Below, piece after piece: positions 7,904-15,360 of a DNA stretch of 15,659 nucleotides. The first letter of the stretch is position 1. Each line of letters opens with the position of its first letter. The stretch covers positions 1-15,659 of the forward strand of contig CAZMSZ010000159.1 of NCBI GenBank assembly GCA_964569055.1, read 5' to 3'. The DNA is from JAWLGW01 sp964569055. Its GTDB lineage: Bacteria > Planctomycetota > J058. The position numbers and the translations under genes are program-made. Under the pieces are notes generated by a model. The model was not told the DNA's origin, made no database searches, and saw nothing but the letters and a program-made list of their open reading frames with translations.

Positions 7904-9496
7904 ATGGGAGACAGGGGCGGTCCGCGCCGGGGCATGACTCTGGTCGAGCTGCTGGTGGCCGTGACGCTCGGGATGATCCTGATCGGCGTCGTCACCTTCG
8001 TGTGGCTGCAGTCGAACAAGATCTTCACGACGACGGTCCACCGCCTCGAGACCTACCAGCGCCTCCGGACGGTGATGGACACCATCGAGCGCGACCTCGC
8101 GAACACGGCGCGGACCGTGAACATGGAGTTCTTCGTCGACCATAAGCCGGCTGGCAAGGATGTCGGCAACGGCTACTTCGACGACGAGGATGCCGAGTTC
8201 ACCGTCGGCCCCGCCAAGGTGCACTTCCGCACGCCCCTCGCCGAGAACGACCCGCTCGCCGAGCGGGACGAGCCCGAGTTCGCGATCGCCGCCCCGGTCC
8301 CCTCGATGAACATCGAGGCGTTCCCGCCGGTCGACGCCACCTACATCTTCGCGCCGACGGTGATCTCTCCTCCGCCCTACAAGCTGGGGGCCGGCTACAC
8401 CGACGAGCGCTTCTACTGGCGCGACGAGGTGTACGTGCGCTCGTTCGCCATGGTCGGCGGGGTGAACCGGCCGGCGTTGATCCACTTCCGGTTGGTGCAG
8501 CTCGACGACGGGCGGTCCGCGCTGCGGCGCCGGATCTGGTACCTCAACTCGGACAACGAGATCGTCCCGCCGACGGCGACGGGGTCCGACCCCACGGACC
8601 GGGTCTCGCTGCTCGCGGGCGGCCTCGCCGACTTCAAGGTGGCCTTCTACTTCAAGGAGAACACCGCCGAAGGCGACGGCCACTGGTATCACGTCGGCAA
8701 GCCTCGCACGGGACCCGCGGCCGGGTACTTCGACCTCGAGGAGGACGAGGGCCTCGAGCGCGGCAGCAAGCTCTTCGACCAAGACGAGGCCCGCGGCTTC
8801 CGGACCGCGCGCCTCGAGCGGAAGGATGGCGGCCTCGACCCCGACCCGTTCGGCGGCAACCAGAACGCCTTCACCTTCGTGTATCAGGGCAACGCCCGGA
8901 TCGAGGAGCGGACGTTTGGGCCGCCCGTGCTGCGCGCCCTCAAGCGCCACGACGGCACGGCGCCGATCACCGACCTCACCACGCTCCCGCTGCGCCCCGG
9001 CCAGAAGGCGACCGACCTCGAGCACTACGACCAGTTCGACTTCCCCGGCGTCCGGCCCGGCGACCAGTTCTTGCTCTTCGGCGCGACCGACGACGACGAG
9101 GACCAGGCCGACGGCGCCCCACGAGTCGCCACGACCGCGCTGTTCCCGGGCAAGATCTTCACCGTCGACACGATCTTCTCGGAGAGCGCCGACACCGACT
9201 TCCGCGCGCTCGTCGCGGTGAAGTTCCGCGAGCCGTTCGACTTCTACCGGCTGAAGCAGCAGTGGCTCGGCGAGGAGGCTCCGATCGAGATCGTCCCGTC
9301 CGACATCGGCAGCGACCCCGAGGACCCGACGTACGCCGCCGGGCCCAAGGAGGCGCGCACGATCACCGGGTCCTTCAACGTCCGCTACCGCGTCGGGTTC
9401 CTCCCGGCCGCGTTCTTGATCCGGCTCAGCTCGGACGACCGCTACAACCGCAAGGTCCTGCCCATGGAGCGGGTGATCCGGCTGGTCCAGCAGTGA
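7904..9496 (+). CDS. GspJ/PulJ-like minor pseudopilin, enlarged (paralog 1)
   Basis: 530 residues from the ATG at 7904, with AGGGGAG about 4 nt upstream and 19 bp after the propeller stop. The N-terminus is a textbook type IV prepilin: a basic leader, cleavage G10|M11, then MTLVELLVAV with Glu at mature +5 and a hydrophobic helix to about residue 35. The following QSNKIF...RLETYQRLRTVMDTIERDLANTAR helix matches the GspJ/PulJ pattern. Family members are usually about 200 residues, so more than half of this one is additional beta-rich sequence. The C-terminal 44 residues are strongly conserved in the next gene. In type II secretion, GspJ forms the tip complex with GspI and GspK, which fits the K-like gene heading this operon. 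The substrate is unknown. Confidence 0.85.
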   Translation: MGDRGGPRRGMTLVELLVAVTLGMILIGVVTFVWLQSNKIFTTTVHRLETYQRLRTVMDTIERDLANTARTVNMEFFVDHKPAGKDVGNGYFDDEDAEFTVGPAKVHFRTPLAENDPLAERDEPEFAIAAPVPSMNIEAFPPVDATYIFAPTVISPPPYKLGAGYTDERFYWRDEVYVRSFAMVGGVNRPALIHFRLVQLDDGRSALRRRIWYLNSDNEIVPPTATGSDPTDRVSLLAGGLADFKVAFYFKENTAEGDGHWYHVGKPRTGPAAGYFDLEEDEGLERGSKLFDQDEARGFRTARLERKDGGLDPDPFGGNQNAFTFVYQGNARIEERTFGPPVLRALKRHDGTAPITDLTTLPLRPGQKATDLEHYDQFDFPGVRPGDQFLLFGATDDDEDQADGAPRVATTALFPGKIFTVDTIFSESADTDFRALVAVKFREPFDFYRLKQQWLGEEAPIEIVPSDIGSDPEDPTYAAGPKEARTITGSFNVRYRVGFLPAAFLIRLSSDDRYNRKVLPMERVIRLVQQ

Positions 9497-9513
9497 GCCG
9501 CGGGAGGGTCGCC

Positions 9514-11058
9514 ATGCCTGGCCGCCGCCTGACGCTCGTCGAGATGCTGGTCGCGACCAGCCTCGGCGTGATCCTGGTCGGGGTCGTCGTGTTCGTCTGG
9601 ATGCAGTCGAACAAGATCTTCACCGTCACGGTCAACCGGCTGGAGAGCTATCAGCGCCTGCGCACCGTGCTCGACACGATCGAGCGCGACCTCGCCAACA
9701 CGGCGCGCACGGTCGACATGGAGTTCTTCGACGACCTCAGCGAGCCGCTCGACGACCACTACGACGAGAAGACCGACGCGTTGTTCCTGGTCAACGGGCA
9801 CAGCTTCCGCGAGCCCTACGACCATCTCGACCTGCTCGAGGGGAAGGAGGAGTTCGGGGTCGAGGGCTTCTCCGCCGCGACCCCGTACGTCTACGCGCCG
9901 GTCGTGCTCTCGCCCGAGCCGTACACGATCGACGCCGGCTACACCGACGGGCGGGCCTATTGGCGCGACGAGATCTACGTGCGCACCTTCGCCTCGGTGC
10001 GCGGGACCAACATCCCGGCGCTCGTCCACTACCGACTCGTGCAGCTGGCCAACGGCCGCTCGGCCCTGCGCCGGCGGGTGTGGTTCCGCGACGAGAACGG
10101 CGACATCGTGCAGCCCTCGGTCACCCCGCGCCCCGACGGCTCCCTCGGGCCCGAGGCCGTCGCCGAGCGGGCCAAGGCGACCGATCAGGTCTCGATCCTC
10201 TCGCAGAACATCGCCGACCTGAAGGTCGGGTTCTACTTCAAGGAGTCGCCGCTCGCCGGGGACGGGGTGTGGTACCAGGTCGGCTCCATGGGCAGCGACT
10301 ACGCCGACGAGCGCGCCCGAGCCCTGGCCGACAGCGACCGAAACCGCGGGTTCCTCGACGCGACCGCCGTCCCGGGCGACGCCCAGAGCCCGCCGCTGTC
10401 GCTCCAGCACGCCGGGCCGCTCGGGCAGTTCCAGGGTCGCAACGCGGTCTCGTTCTACTACGACGGCGTGGCGCGGATCGAGCTGTGCGAGGGCGAGGCG
10501 CCCACGCTGCGCGCCCTCGAGCGCGACACCGACGTCGCCAACCAGCCCTTGACCGCCGAGGCGGACCTCGGTCGCTACACCAACTTCGGCTTCCCTGGCG
10601 TGCGCCCCGGCGACACCTTCTTCGTCTACGAGGCCGTCGACGACGACGGCGTCCAGGCCCAGGGCGCCAACGCCGACGGGACCGCCGGCGCGGTGTTCCC
10701 GGGGCAGGTCCTCACCGTCGACGCGATCTCGGTCGATCCGTCGCGCACCTGGATCGGCGTGCGGTTCCGCGAGCCGATCAACTTCTACCGGCTGGTCAGC
10801 ACCTGGCTCGGCCCCAACGGCCAGTCCGGCGGCGCGCCGTTCGAAGTCTCCGAGGCGCAGGTCGGCAGGGGCGGCACGGGCGGCGGCGGCGCGCCTTATC
10901 CGCTGGCCGGTCCGCCCCGCAAGATCACCGCCTCGTTCAACGTGCGTTACCGGGTCGGGTTCCTCCCGGCCGCCTTCCTCGTCCGGCTCAGCGCCGACGA
11001 CCGCTACAACAAGCGGATCCTGCCGATGGAGCGGGTGATCCGGCTGCTGCAGCAGTGA
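9514..11058 (+). CDS. GspJ/PulJ-like minor pseudopilin, enlarged (paralog 2, atypical cleavage site)
   Basis: 514 residues from the ATG at 9514, 17 bp after paralog 1, with GGGAGGG about 5 nt upstream. It is a tandem duplicate: over the 66 residues from TLVE onward 54 are identical to paralog 1, and over the last 44 residues 37 are identical; the middle has diverged, with insertions and deletions. The N-terminus is MPGRRLTLVEMLVATSLG. Counting back from the +5 Glu (E10), the residue at -1 is Arg5, not the Gly that prepilin peptidase normally needs, and no in-frame start upstream would supply one. It may be cleaved elsewhere (Gly3), left uncut as a membrane anchor, or handled by a tolerant peptidase. 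A Gly-rich stretch lies before the conserved C-terminal block. It is the last gene of the operon. Confidence 0.84.
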   Translation: MPGRRLTLVEMLVATSLGVILVGVVVFVWMQSNKIFTVTVNRLESYQRLRTVLDTIERDLANTARTVDMEFFDDLSEPLDDHYDEKTDALFLVNGHSFREPYDHLDLLEGKEEFGVEGFSAATPYVYAPVVLSPEPYTIDAGYTDGRAYWRDEIYVRTFASVRGTNIPALVHYRLVQLANGRSALRRRVWFRDENGDIVQPSVTPRPDGSLGPEAVAERAKATDQVSILSQNIADLKVGFYFKESPLAGDGVWYQVGSMGSDYADERARALADSDRNRGFLDATAVPGDAQSPPLSLQHAGPLGQFQGRNAVSFYYDGVARIELCEGEAPTLRALERDTDVANQPLTAEADLGRYTNFGFPGVRPGDTFFVYEAVDDDGVQAQGANADGTAGAVFPGQVLTVDAISVDPSRTWIGVRFREPINFYRLVSTWLGPNGQSGGAPFEVSEAQVGRGGTGGGGAPYPLAGPPRKITASFNVRYRVGFLPAAFLVRLSADDRYNKRILPMERVIRLLQQ

Positions 11059-11088
11059 GGAGCATTTTCCGGTGTTGCGGTTAGTGGT

Positions 11089-11112
11089 CGGCGGTCAGCG
11101 AGTAGACCGTCG
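11089..11112 (+). terminator. Candidate terminator hairpin after the pseudopilin operon
   Basis: CGGCGGTC (11089-11096) pairs with GACCGTCG (11105-11112) through eight base pairs, one of them G-T, around an 8-nt loop. It begins 30 bp after the stop of the last operon gene. There is no T-run after it, so it would be a non-canonical terminator or simply a 3' structure. A second short hairpin (CTCCG 11139-11143 with CGGAG 11148-11152) follows. Confidence 0.35.
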
Positions 11113-11163
11113 CTCCGGACATTGACGAGGCAAGCATCCTCCGGCGTCGGAGCCTCAGGATCG

Positions 11164-11290
11164 AGCGCAGAGAGCGCGAAGTTCGCAGAGATCGGACACG
11201 ACGAGGCCGACACGATCGAGCTCGGGGGCGAAGCGCTTCGTCCCTGCGCTCACTTCAGCGCGCCTCTGCGCTCTCGGCGATCTCTGCGCT
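11164..11290. repeat. 127-bp imperfect inverted-repeat element rich in CGCAGAG
   Basis: The ends AGCGCAGAGA (11164-11173) and TCTCTGCGCT (11281-11290) are perfect reverse complements, and similarity continues inward for about 30 bp per arm (GCGCGAAGTTCGCAGAGA on the left against CGCTCTCGGCGATCTC on the right). The centre holds a perfect 12-bp palindrome CGAAGCGCTTCG (11229-11240). No ORF or transposase is present. This looks like a non-coding interspersed element of REP/MITE type placed between convergent genes. Related CGCAGAG-rich palindromes occur in several high-GC phyla as far as I recall, but no other copy is in this window. Confidence 0.55.
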
Positions 11291-11325
11291 GAGAGTCGCT
11301 CGTTTGGATGGGTCGAGGACGGTTC

Positions 11326-11343
11326 GATCCTTCGTGAAGGATC
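11326..11343 (-). terminator. Candidate terminator hairpin of the minus-strand HExxH gene
   Basis: GATCCTTC (11326-11333) and GAAGGATC (11336-11343) are perfectly complementary; as RNA this gives a 7-bp stem with a 4-nt loop. On the minus strand it begins about 20 nt after the TAG of the gene at 11363-12631. No U-tract follows, so its terminator function is uncertain. It also faces the end of the convergent operon. Confidence 0.4.
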
Positions 11344-11362
11344 CAGCACCCACCGCCAACGG

Positions 11363-12631
11363 CTACTTCTTGGCCGCCGCGCCGCGGGCGCGGGCGTTGG
11401 CGAACACGAGCGTCTCGCGGCCCACGCCCGTGCGGGCGAGGTTGTCGCTCACGACCTTGATGATCATGCGCTGCGCGGCCGCGTTCACGTCGCTGTAGTC
11501 GACGGCGGGGTTGCTCGCGCTCGGGCCGTACTCGCGCTCGAGGTAGTCGACGAGCTCGGGCGGGACGGCGCCGCGGCGGAGCGGCGCGCCGCTCAGGGGC
11601 TCGAGCGCGCCGTCGTGGGCGGAGTCGAGCACGTCGGGCGCGAGCGGGAACCCGCCCACGCGGGGGAGGGAGAGCACGGCGTGGATCAGCTCGTGGACCA
11701 GGGTGTCGACGAGCTCCTGCGGGTTCTCGAGGTGTCCCGCGATCGTGGGGTTGATCGTGAGCACGCCCTGGCTGTAGGTCCCGAACCGCTCCACCCCCTG
11801 CGCCTGCAGCCCCGCGATCACCCGCAGCTGGACCGGGGGTGGGCCGGGGTAGCGCTCGAGGTAGGCGCGGATCCGCACGAAGTCGGGGTTGCGGGTGAGC
11901 GCCTCGACCACCCGCGCCTGCTGGGGGGTGCGCGCCAGGGCGTCGAGGAACGGCTCGAGCGGGCTGGGCGCGCCGCCGAGCGAGGCGCTCAGCGTGAAGG
12001 TGAGCGGCCCGTCGCGCGCGCGGACCAGGGCCAAGATCGGCCCCTGCCCGGGGCCGAGCCGGCAGCGCTCCTCGCCGGGCGCCACCTCGCCGAGGGCCAG
12101 CGGGAGGCCGGCGCCGCGGAACAGCGCGAGGTCGAGGTCCCCCGCCCCGCTGGTGCGCGTGGCCGCGACCGTGACTCCGCCGGGCGCGCCGGTCACCTCG
12201 ACCAGCGCGGCGCGCCGGGCGGGTCGTTCGCTCCCGGTCGAGAGCCGCGCCTCCGGCCCGGGCGCGCCCGGGGCCAGCCGCTCGGCCCGATCGAGCAGGG
12301 TCAAGCCGAGCCGGAACGGGCCGTCGTCGGGGGCGGAGACCGTCACCGCCACGGGGCGCTCGTCGAGCGCGACCAGGAGCAGCTCGCGGGGCAGGTGGCT
12401 CGTCGACGCGGTGCGCGCGCCGTCCGCGGCGCGCAGCTCGAGGTCGAGGTCGGGAGCCTCCGGCCCGACGCCCTCCAGCTCGACCACCAGCCAGCCCGGC
12501 TCGGCGGCGCGGACCTCCTCGCTCCAGGGCGCGTCGGGGGCCGCCTCCGCCTCCACCCACTCGGTCGCCCCGTCGTTCGCCACCACGAGCGTGGCGATCA
12601 GCAGCCAGCAGCCGGGGGCGGAGACGGCCAT
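11363..12631 (-). CDS. Probable exported HExxH metallopeptidase-like protein with PPC-like segments
   Basis: 422 residues from the ATG at 12631-12629 to the TAG at 11365-11363. A short N-terminal hydrophobic run (GCWLLIATLVVA, 7-18) looks like a signal peptide. Two beta-rich segments follow, containing PDLDLELRAADG (60-71) and GDLDLALFRGAG (164-175), the pattern of bacterial pre-peptidase C-terminal (PPC) domains. A helical part then leads to LVHELIHAVL, with HExxH at 313-317, the zinc-binding site of many metallopeptidases. D336, H339 and E344 are possible third ligands, but the family is not identified. PPC domains usually sit C-terminal to the protease, so the N-terminal arrangement is unusual. 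There is no ribosome binding site; TAGACT lies 6 nt before the ATG. The C-terminus is basic and Ala-rich (ARGAAAKK). Peptidase activity is inference from the motif. Confidence 0.75.
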   Translation of the reverse strand: MAVSAPGCWLLIATLVVANDGATEWVEAEAAPDAPWSEEVRAAEPGWLVVELEGVGPEAPDLDLELRAADGARTASTSHLPRELLLVALDERPVAVTVSAPDDGPFRLGLTLLDRAERLAPGAPGPEARLSTGSERPARRAALVEVTGAPGGVTVAATRTSGAGDLDLALFRGAGLPLALGEVAPGEERCRLGPGQGPILALVRARDGPLTFTLSASLGGAPSPLEPFLDALARTPQQARVVEALTRNPDFVRIRAYLERYPGPPPVQLRVIAGLQAQGVERFGTYSQGVLTINPTIAGHLENPQELVDTLVHELIHAVLSLPRVGGFPLAPDVLDSAHDGALEPLSGAPLRRGAVPPELVDYLEREYGPSASNPAVDYSDVNAAAQRMIIKVVSDNLARTGVGRETLVFANARARGAAAKK

Positions 12632-12637
12632 GCATCG

Positions 12638-12643
12638 AGTCTA
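12638..12643 (-). promoter_or_regulatory. -10-like TAGACT of the HExxH gene, leaderless-type arrangement
   Basis: On the minus strand TAGACT is followed by exactly 6 nt (CGATGC) and then the ATG. A -10 element normally sits 6-7 nt from the transcription start, which places the start on or beside the ATG. No Shine-Dalgarno and no good -35 are visible. The same arrangement occurs for the divergent gene at 12710. Confidence 0.5.
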
Positions 12644-12697
12644 GCGCAGGGCGTCCCGTTCACGACCCTCTGGCCTCCGGCGCCGCCCCTGGGCGCG

Positions 12698-12703
12698 TAG
12701 ACT
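12698..12703 (+). promoter_or_regulatory. -10-like TAGACT of the 12710 operon, leaderless-type arrangement
   Basis: TAGACT is followed by exactly 6 nt (CGGGGC) and the ATG at 12710. With the opposite-strand copy at 12643-12638 it forms the shared pattern TAGACTCGNNGCATG, suggesting that both divergent genes are transcribed from their start codons. No convincing -35 was found at 16-18 bp. Confidence 0.5.
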
Positions 12704-12709
12704 CGGGGC

Positions 12710-13774
12710 ATGATCGCGCAATCCGAGCGGTATGCGCCCCAGGAGCGCTGGGCCGATCGAGGGTGGTGGTTCGCCGTCGAGTACGGGGTGTTGGCCCGCG
12801 ACCGGTTCCTCAAGCGCTTGCCGCGCCTGCGCACGCTGGGCGGCTTCAAGGAGCTGCTCGAGCCCGGCGGGCGGATCGTGTACCGCAACCTGTTCCGCGA
12901 GCACGAGGTGCAGGCGGCCTGGGACCTGCTCACCGCGCTGCGGCCCTGGCACGACCGGCTGACCTGCTACCTCCTGGGCGAGCAGGTCCCGCTCAAGACC
13001 GCGCAGGAGGTGCTGTGGTGCGCGGCGTTCCTGGCCAAGGAGCGCCCCTGCCGCGGCGACCCCAAGAAGAAGGAGCGGCCGGTGGGCTGCCCCGGCGCGC
13101 GCGTGCTCCTCGGCGCCGGGAGCTGGGACCTCGCCGAGGCGGACCGGCGCCACGCGCTCACGTTCGCGGCCGTCGACGCCAGCGGTACGCTCCGGTTCGA
13201 CCGGGACGCCCTGCGGGCGTTCTACGCCCAGCCCGGCTTCGCCCGGCTCTGCCCGCGCTCGCCGGCCCGCGACCCCGAGCGGATCGCGGCCGCCTTCCTC
13301 GACGTGCCGGTCCGGGCGCTCGGCTGGCCGCTGGTGGCGGAGCTCGAGGACGAGGTGCGGCGGCGCCTCGGCGCCAAGGCGCTCGAGCGCGAGCACGGGT
13401 TCGTGCTCCCCAAGGGCGCCCCCGAGCTCGAGGCGCACGCCGCGCTCGAGCTGCGCATGAGCGGCGAGGAGGCCGAGGTCCACCGCGCCGGCTGGCGCGA
13501 GGAGGCCCTGGCGCGGGGCGTGCAGCTCCCCGTCAGCGTGCGGCGCGTGCTGGCCGACGGGATCCTGCTGCGCGGCGTCCGCATGGACGAGGGGTACGTG
13601 CGCCTCAAGGGCGGCCACTACGAGCTCGAGCAGCGGCTGGTGCTCTCGACCCGCGTCCACCTGCTCCCGGACGACCGCCCCGAGGCGTTCCGCGGCTACC
13701 GCCTGACCACCTTCCCCCGCGCCACGCCCGAGTACGAGGCCTGGGTGGAGCGCGTGTGCGACGGGCTGCCGTGA
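12710..13774 (+). CDS. Uncharacterised protein encoded next to a Ycf46-like ATPase
   Basis: 354 residues from the ATG at 12710, placed immediately after the TAGACT element; the stop overlaps the ATPase start by 4 bp (GTGA). I do not recognise the family. The protein is soluble-looking, with no signal peptide or membrane segment. The N-terminal 130 residues are rich in Trp and aromatics (RWADRGWWFAVEYGVLARD) and contain Cys at 86, 104, 114 and 127, the last two flanking a basic RGDPKKKERPVG loop, so a zinc-binding or redox site is possible. The second half is charged and helical (about 180-260), followed by a beta-rich C-terminus with RGVRMDEGYVRLKGG. The overlap with the AAA+ gene suggests coupled translation and a shared role, for example as adaptor or substrate of the ATPase. 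That role is inference. Confidence 0.8.
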   Translation: MIAQSERYAPQERWADRGWWFAVEYGVLARDRFLKRLPRLRTLGGFKELLEPGGRIVYRNLFREHEVQAAWDLLTALRPWHDRLTCYLLGEQVPLKTAQEVLWCAAFLAKERPCRGDPKKKERPVGCPGARVLLGAGSWDLAEADRRHALTFAAVDASGTLRFDRDALRAFYAQPGFARLCPRSPARDPERIAAAFLDVPVRALGWPLVAELEDEVRRRLGAKALEREHGFVLPKGAPELEAHAALELRMSGEEAEVHRAGWREEALARGVQLPVSVRRVLADGILLRGVRMDEGYVRLKGGHYELEQRLVLSTRVHLLPDDRPEAFRGYRLTTFPRATPEYEAWVERVCDGLP

Positions 13775-15357
13775 GCCCGGCTCCCAGGCGCAAGGCCGCC
13801 AAGCGCGCGGAGTCCGAGCCCTCGCGGGTGGCGCGCGAGCTCGAGGGCTACGTGCGGGCGCGCGTCCCGCTCCTGTACCTGGTCACCTGGGAGGAGGAGC
13901 GCGCCCTGCGCGAGGTCGAGGCGGTGGCGGCCGCGCTCGACAAGCGCTGCGTGGTGTGGAGCGAGACCGACGGCGCGATCGAGGTCCCGCCGCGTCCCGA
14001 CAAGGAGGACCGGCGCGTGCGCGAGCCCGCGGCGATCCTGGCGCGGATCCTGCGCGAGGCGCAGCAGCCCGCCGCGCCGGGCGCGGCCGCCGCGCGGGGC
14101 GCCCTGTACGTCCTCAAGGACTTCCACCCCTACGTCGACAAGCCGCCCGTGCGCCGCCTGCTGCGCGACCTGGCGCAGGCGCTCGTCACCAGCGGCACCA
14201 CCGTGATCCTGGTCTCCTCGCAGCTGGTCCTCCCGCACGAGCTGCAGAAGGAGCTGACGGTGATCGAGCTGCCGCTGCCCACGCGGGCCGAGCTCGACGC
14301 CCACCTCGACGCGATCCTCGGCCACCTGCGCGCCGGCAAGGTGCGGCTCGAGCGACGGGAGCGCGAGGAGCTGATCCGCTCGGCCCAGGGCATGACCCTG
14401 CGCGAGCTGGAGCAGACGCTCGCCCTGGCCGTGGTGCGCCAGGCCGGGGTCGACGCCTCGGTGATCCCGCTGGTGCTCCACGAGAAGGAGCAGCTCGTCC
14501 GAAAGTCGACCGTGCTGGAGTGCGTGCGCTGGGAGCAGGGGTTCGAGGCGGTGGGCGGCCTCGACCGGCTCAAGGCCTGGCTGGGCGCGCGCAAGGACGC
14601 CTTCAGCGCCGAGGCGCGCGCGTTCGGGCTCCCCTCGCCCCGCGGCCTGTGCCTGATCGGGGTGCAGGGCTGCGGCAAGAGCCTGTCGGCCAAGGCGGTG
14701 GCGAGCTTCTACCGGTTGCCGCTGCTGCGGTTCGACGTGGGGCGCGTGTTCGCGGGCCTGGTCGGCAAGTCGGAGGAGAACGTGCGCACGGCCCTGCGCC
14801 TGGCCGAGTCGATCGCCCCCTGCGTGCTGTGGATCGACGAGCTGGAGAAGAGCCTGTCGGGCGTGACGAGCTCGAGCGTGTCGGACGCGGGGACCACCGC
14901 CCGCGTGATCAGCACGATCACGACCTGGATGCAGGAGCGCCCGGGCGAGGGCGTGTACGTGGTCGCCACCGCCAACGAGATCGCCGGGCTCCCGCCCGAG
15001 CTGCTCCGCAAGGGCCGCTTCGACGAGATCTTCTTCGTCGACCTGCCGGCCCTCTCCGAGCGCCAGGCGATCCTCGAGATCCACCTGCGCGCGCGCGAGC
15101 GCGACCCGGTCGACTTCGACCTCGCCGCCGTCGCCACCGCCTCGCGCGGCTTCTCGGGCGCCGAGCTGGAGGAGGTCGTGATCTCGGGCTTGTACGAGGC
15201 GTTCGCCGCCCGCCGCCCGCTCGAGACCGGCGACCTGTTGCGCGCGGCCGGCGGCATGGTCCCGCTGTCGGAGACCATGCGCGAGCGGATCGAGGGGATC
15301 CGCGGCTGGGCCCGCGGCCGCGCCCGCCGCGCCTCGAGCGCCGAGCCGGAGGAGTAG
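13771..15357 (+). CDS. Ycf46-like AAA+ ATPase
   Basis: 528 residues from a GTG at 13771 that overlaps the previous stop (GTGA); there is no ribosome binding site, so translation is probably coupled. The N-terminal region (about 20-250) carries the Ycf46 signature RELEGYVRARVPLLYLVTWEE and an inactive-looking, P-loop-less domain. The C-terminal AAA+ module has Walker A GVQGCGKS (297-304), Walker B CVLWIDE (351-357, catalytic E357), a sensor-1 region (VVATANE) and the second region of homology RKGRFDE with R413 and R416. An AAA lid (FSGAELEEVVISGLYEAF) follows. The length agrees with the Ycf46 family, known from chloroplast genomes, cyanobacteria and scattered other bacteria and thought to remodel proteins; its bacterial substrate is not established. 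The basic N- and acidic C-terminal tails look disordered. The ATPase fold is certain and Ycf46 membership likely. Confidence 0.88.
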   Translation: MSPAPRRKAAKRAESEPSRVARELEGYVRARVPLLYLVTWEEERALREVEAVAAALDKRCVVWSETDGAIEVPPRPDKEDRRVREPAAILARILREAQQPAAPGAAAARGALYVLKDFHPYVDKPPVRRLLRDLAQALVTSGTTVILVSSQLVLPHELQKELTVIELPLPTRAELDAHLDAILGHLRAGKVRLERREREELIRSAQGMTLRELEQTLALAVVRQAGVDASVIPLVLHEKEQLVRKSTVLECVRWEQGFEAVGGLDRLKAWLGARKDAFSAEARAFGLPSPRGLCLIGVQGCGKSLSAKAVASFYRLPLLRFDVGRVFAGLVGKSEENVRTALRLAESIAPCVLWIDELEKSLSGVTSSSVSDAGTTARVISTITTWMQERPGEGVYVVATANEIAGLPPELLRKGRFDEIFFVDLPALSERQAILEIHLRARERDPVDFDLAAVATASRGFSGAELEEVVISGLYEAFAARRPLETGDLLRAAGGMVPLSETMRERIEGIRGWARGRARRASSAEPEE

Positions 15358-15360
15358 GGC

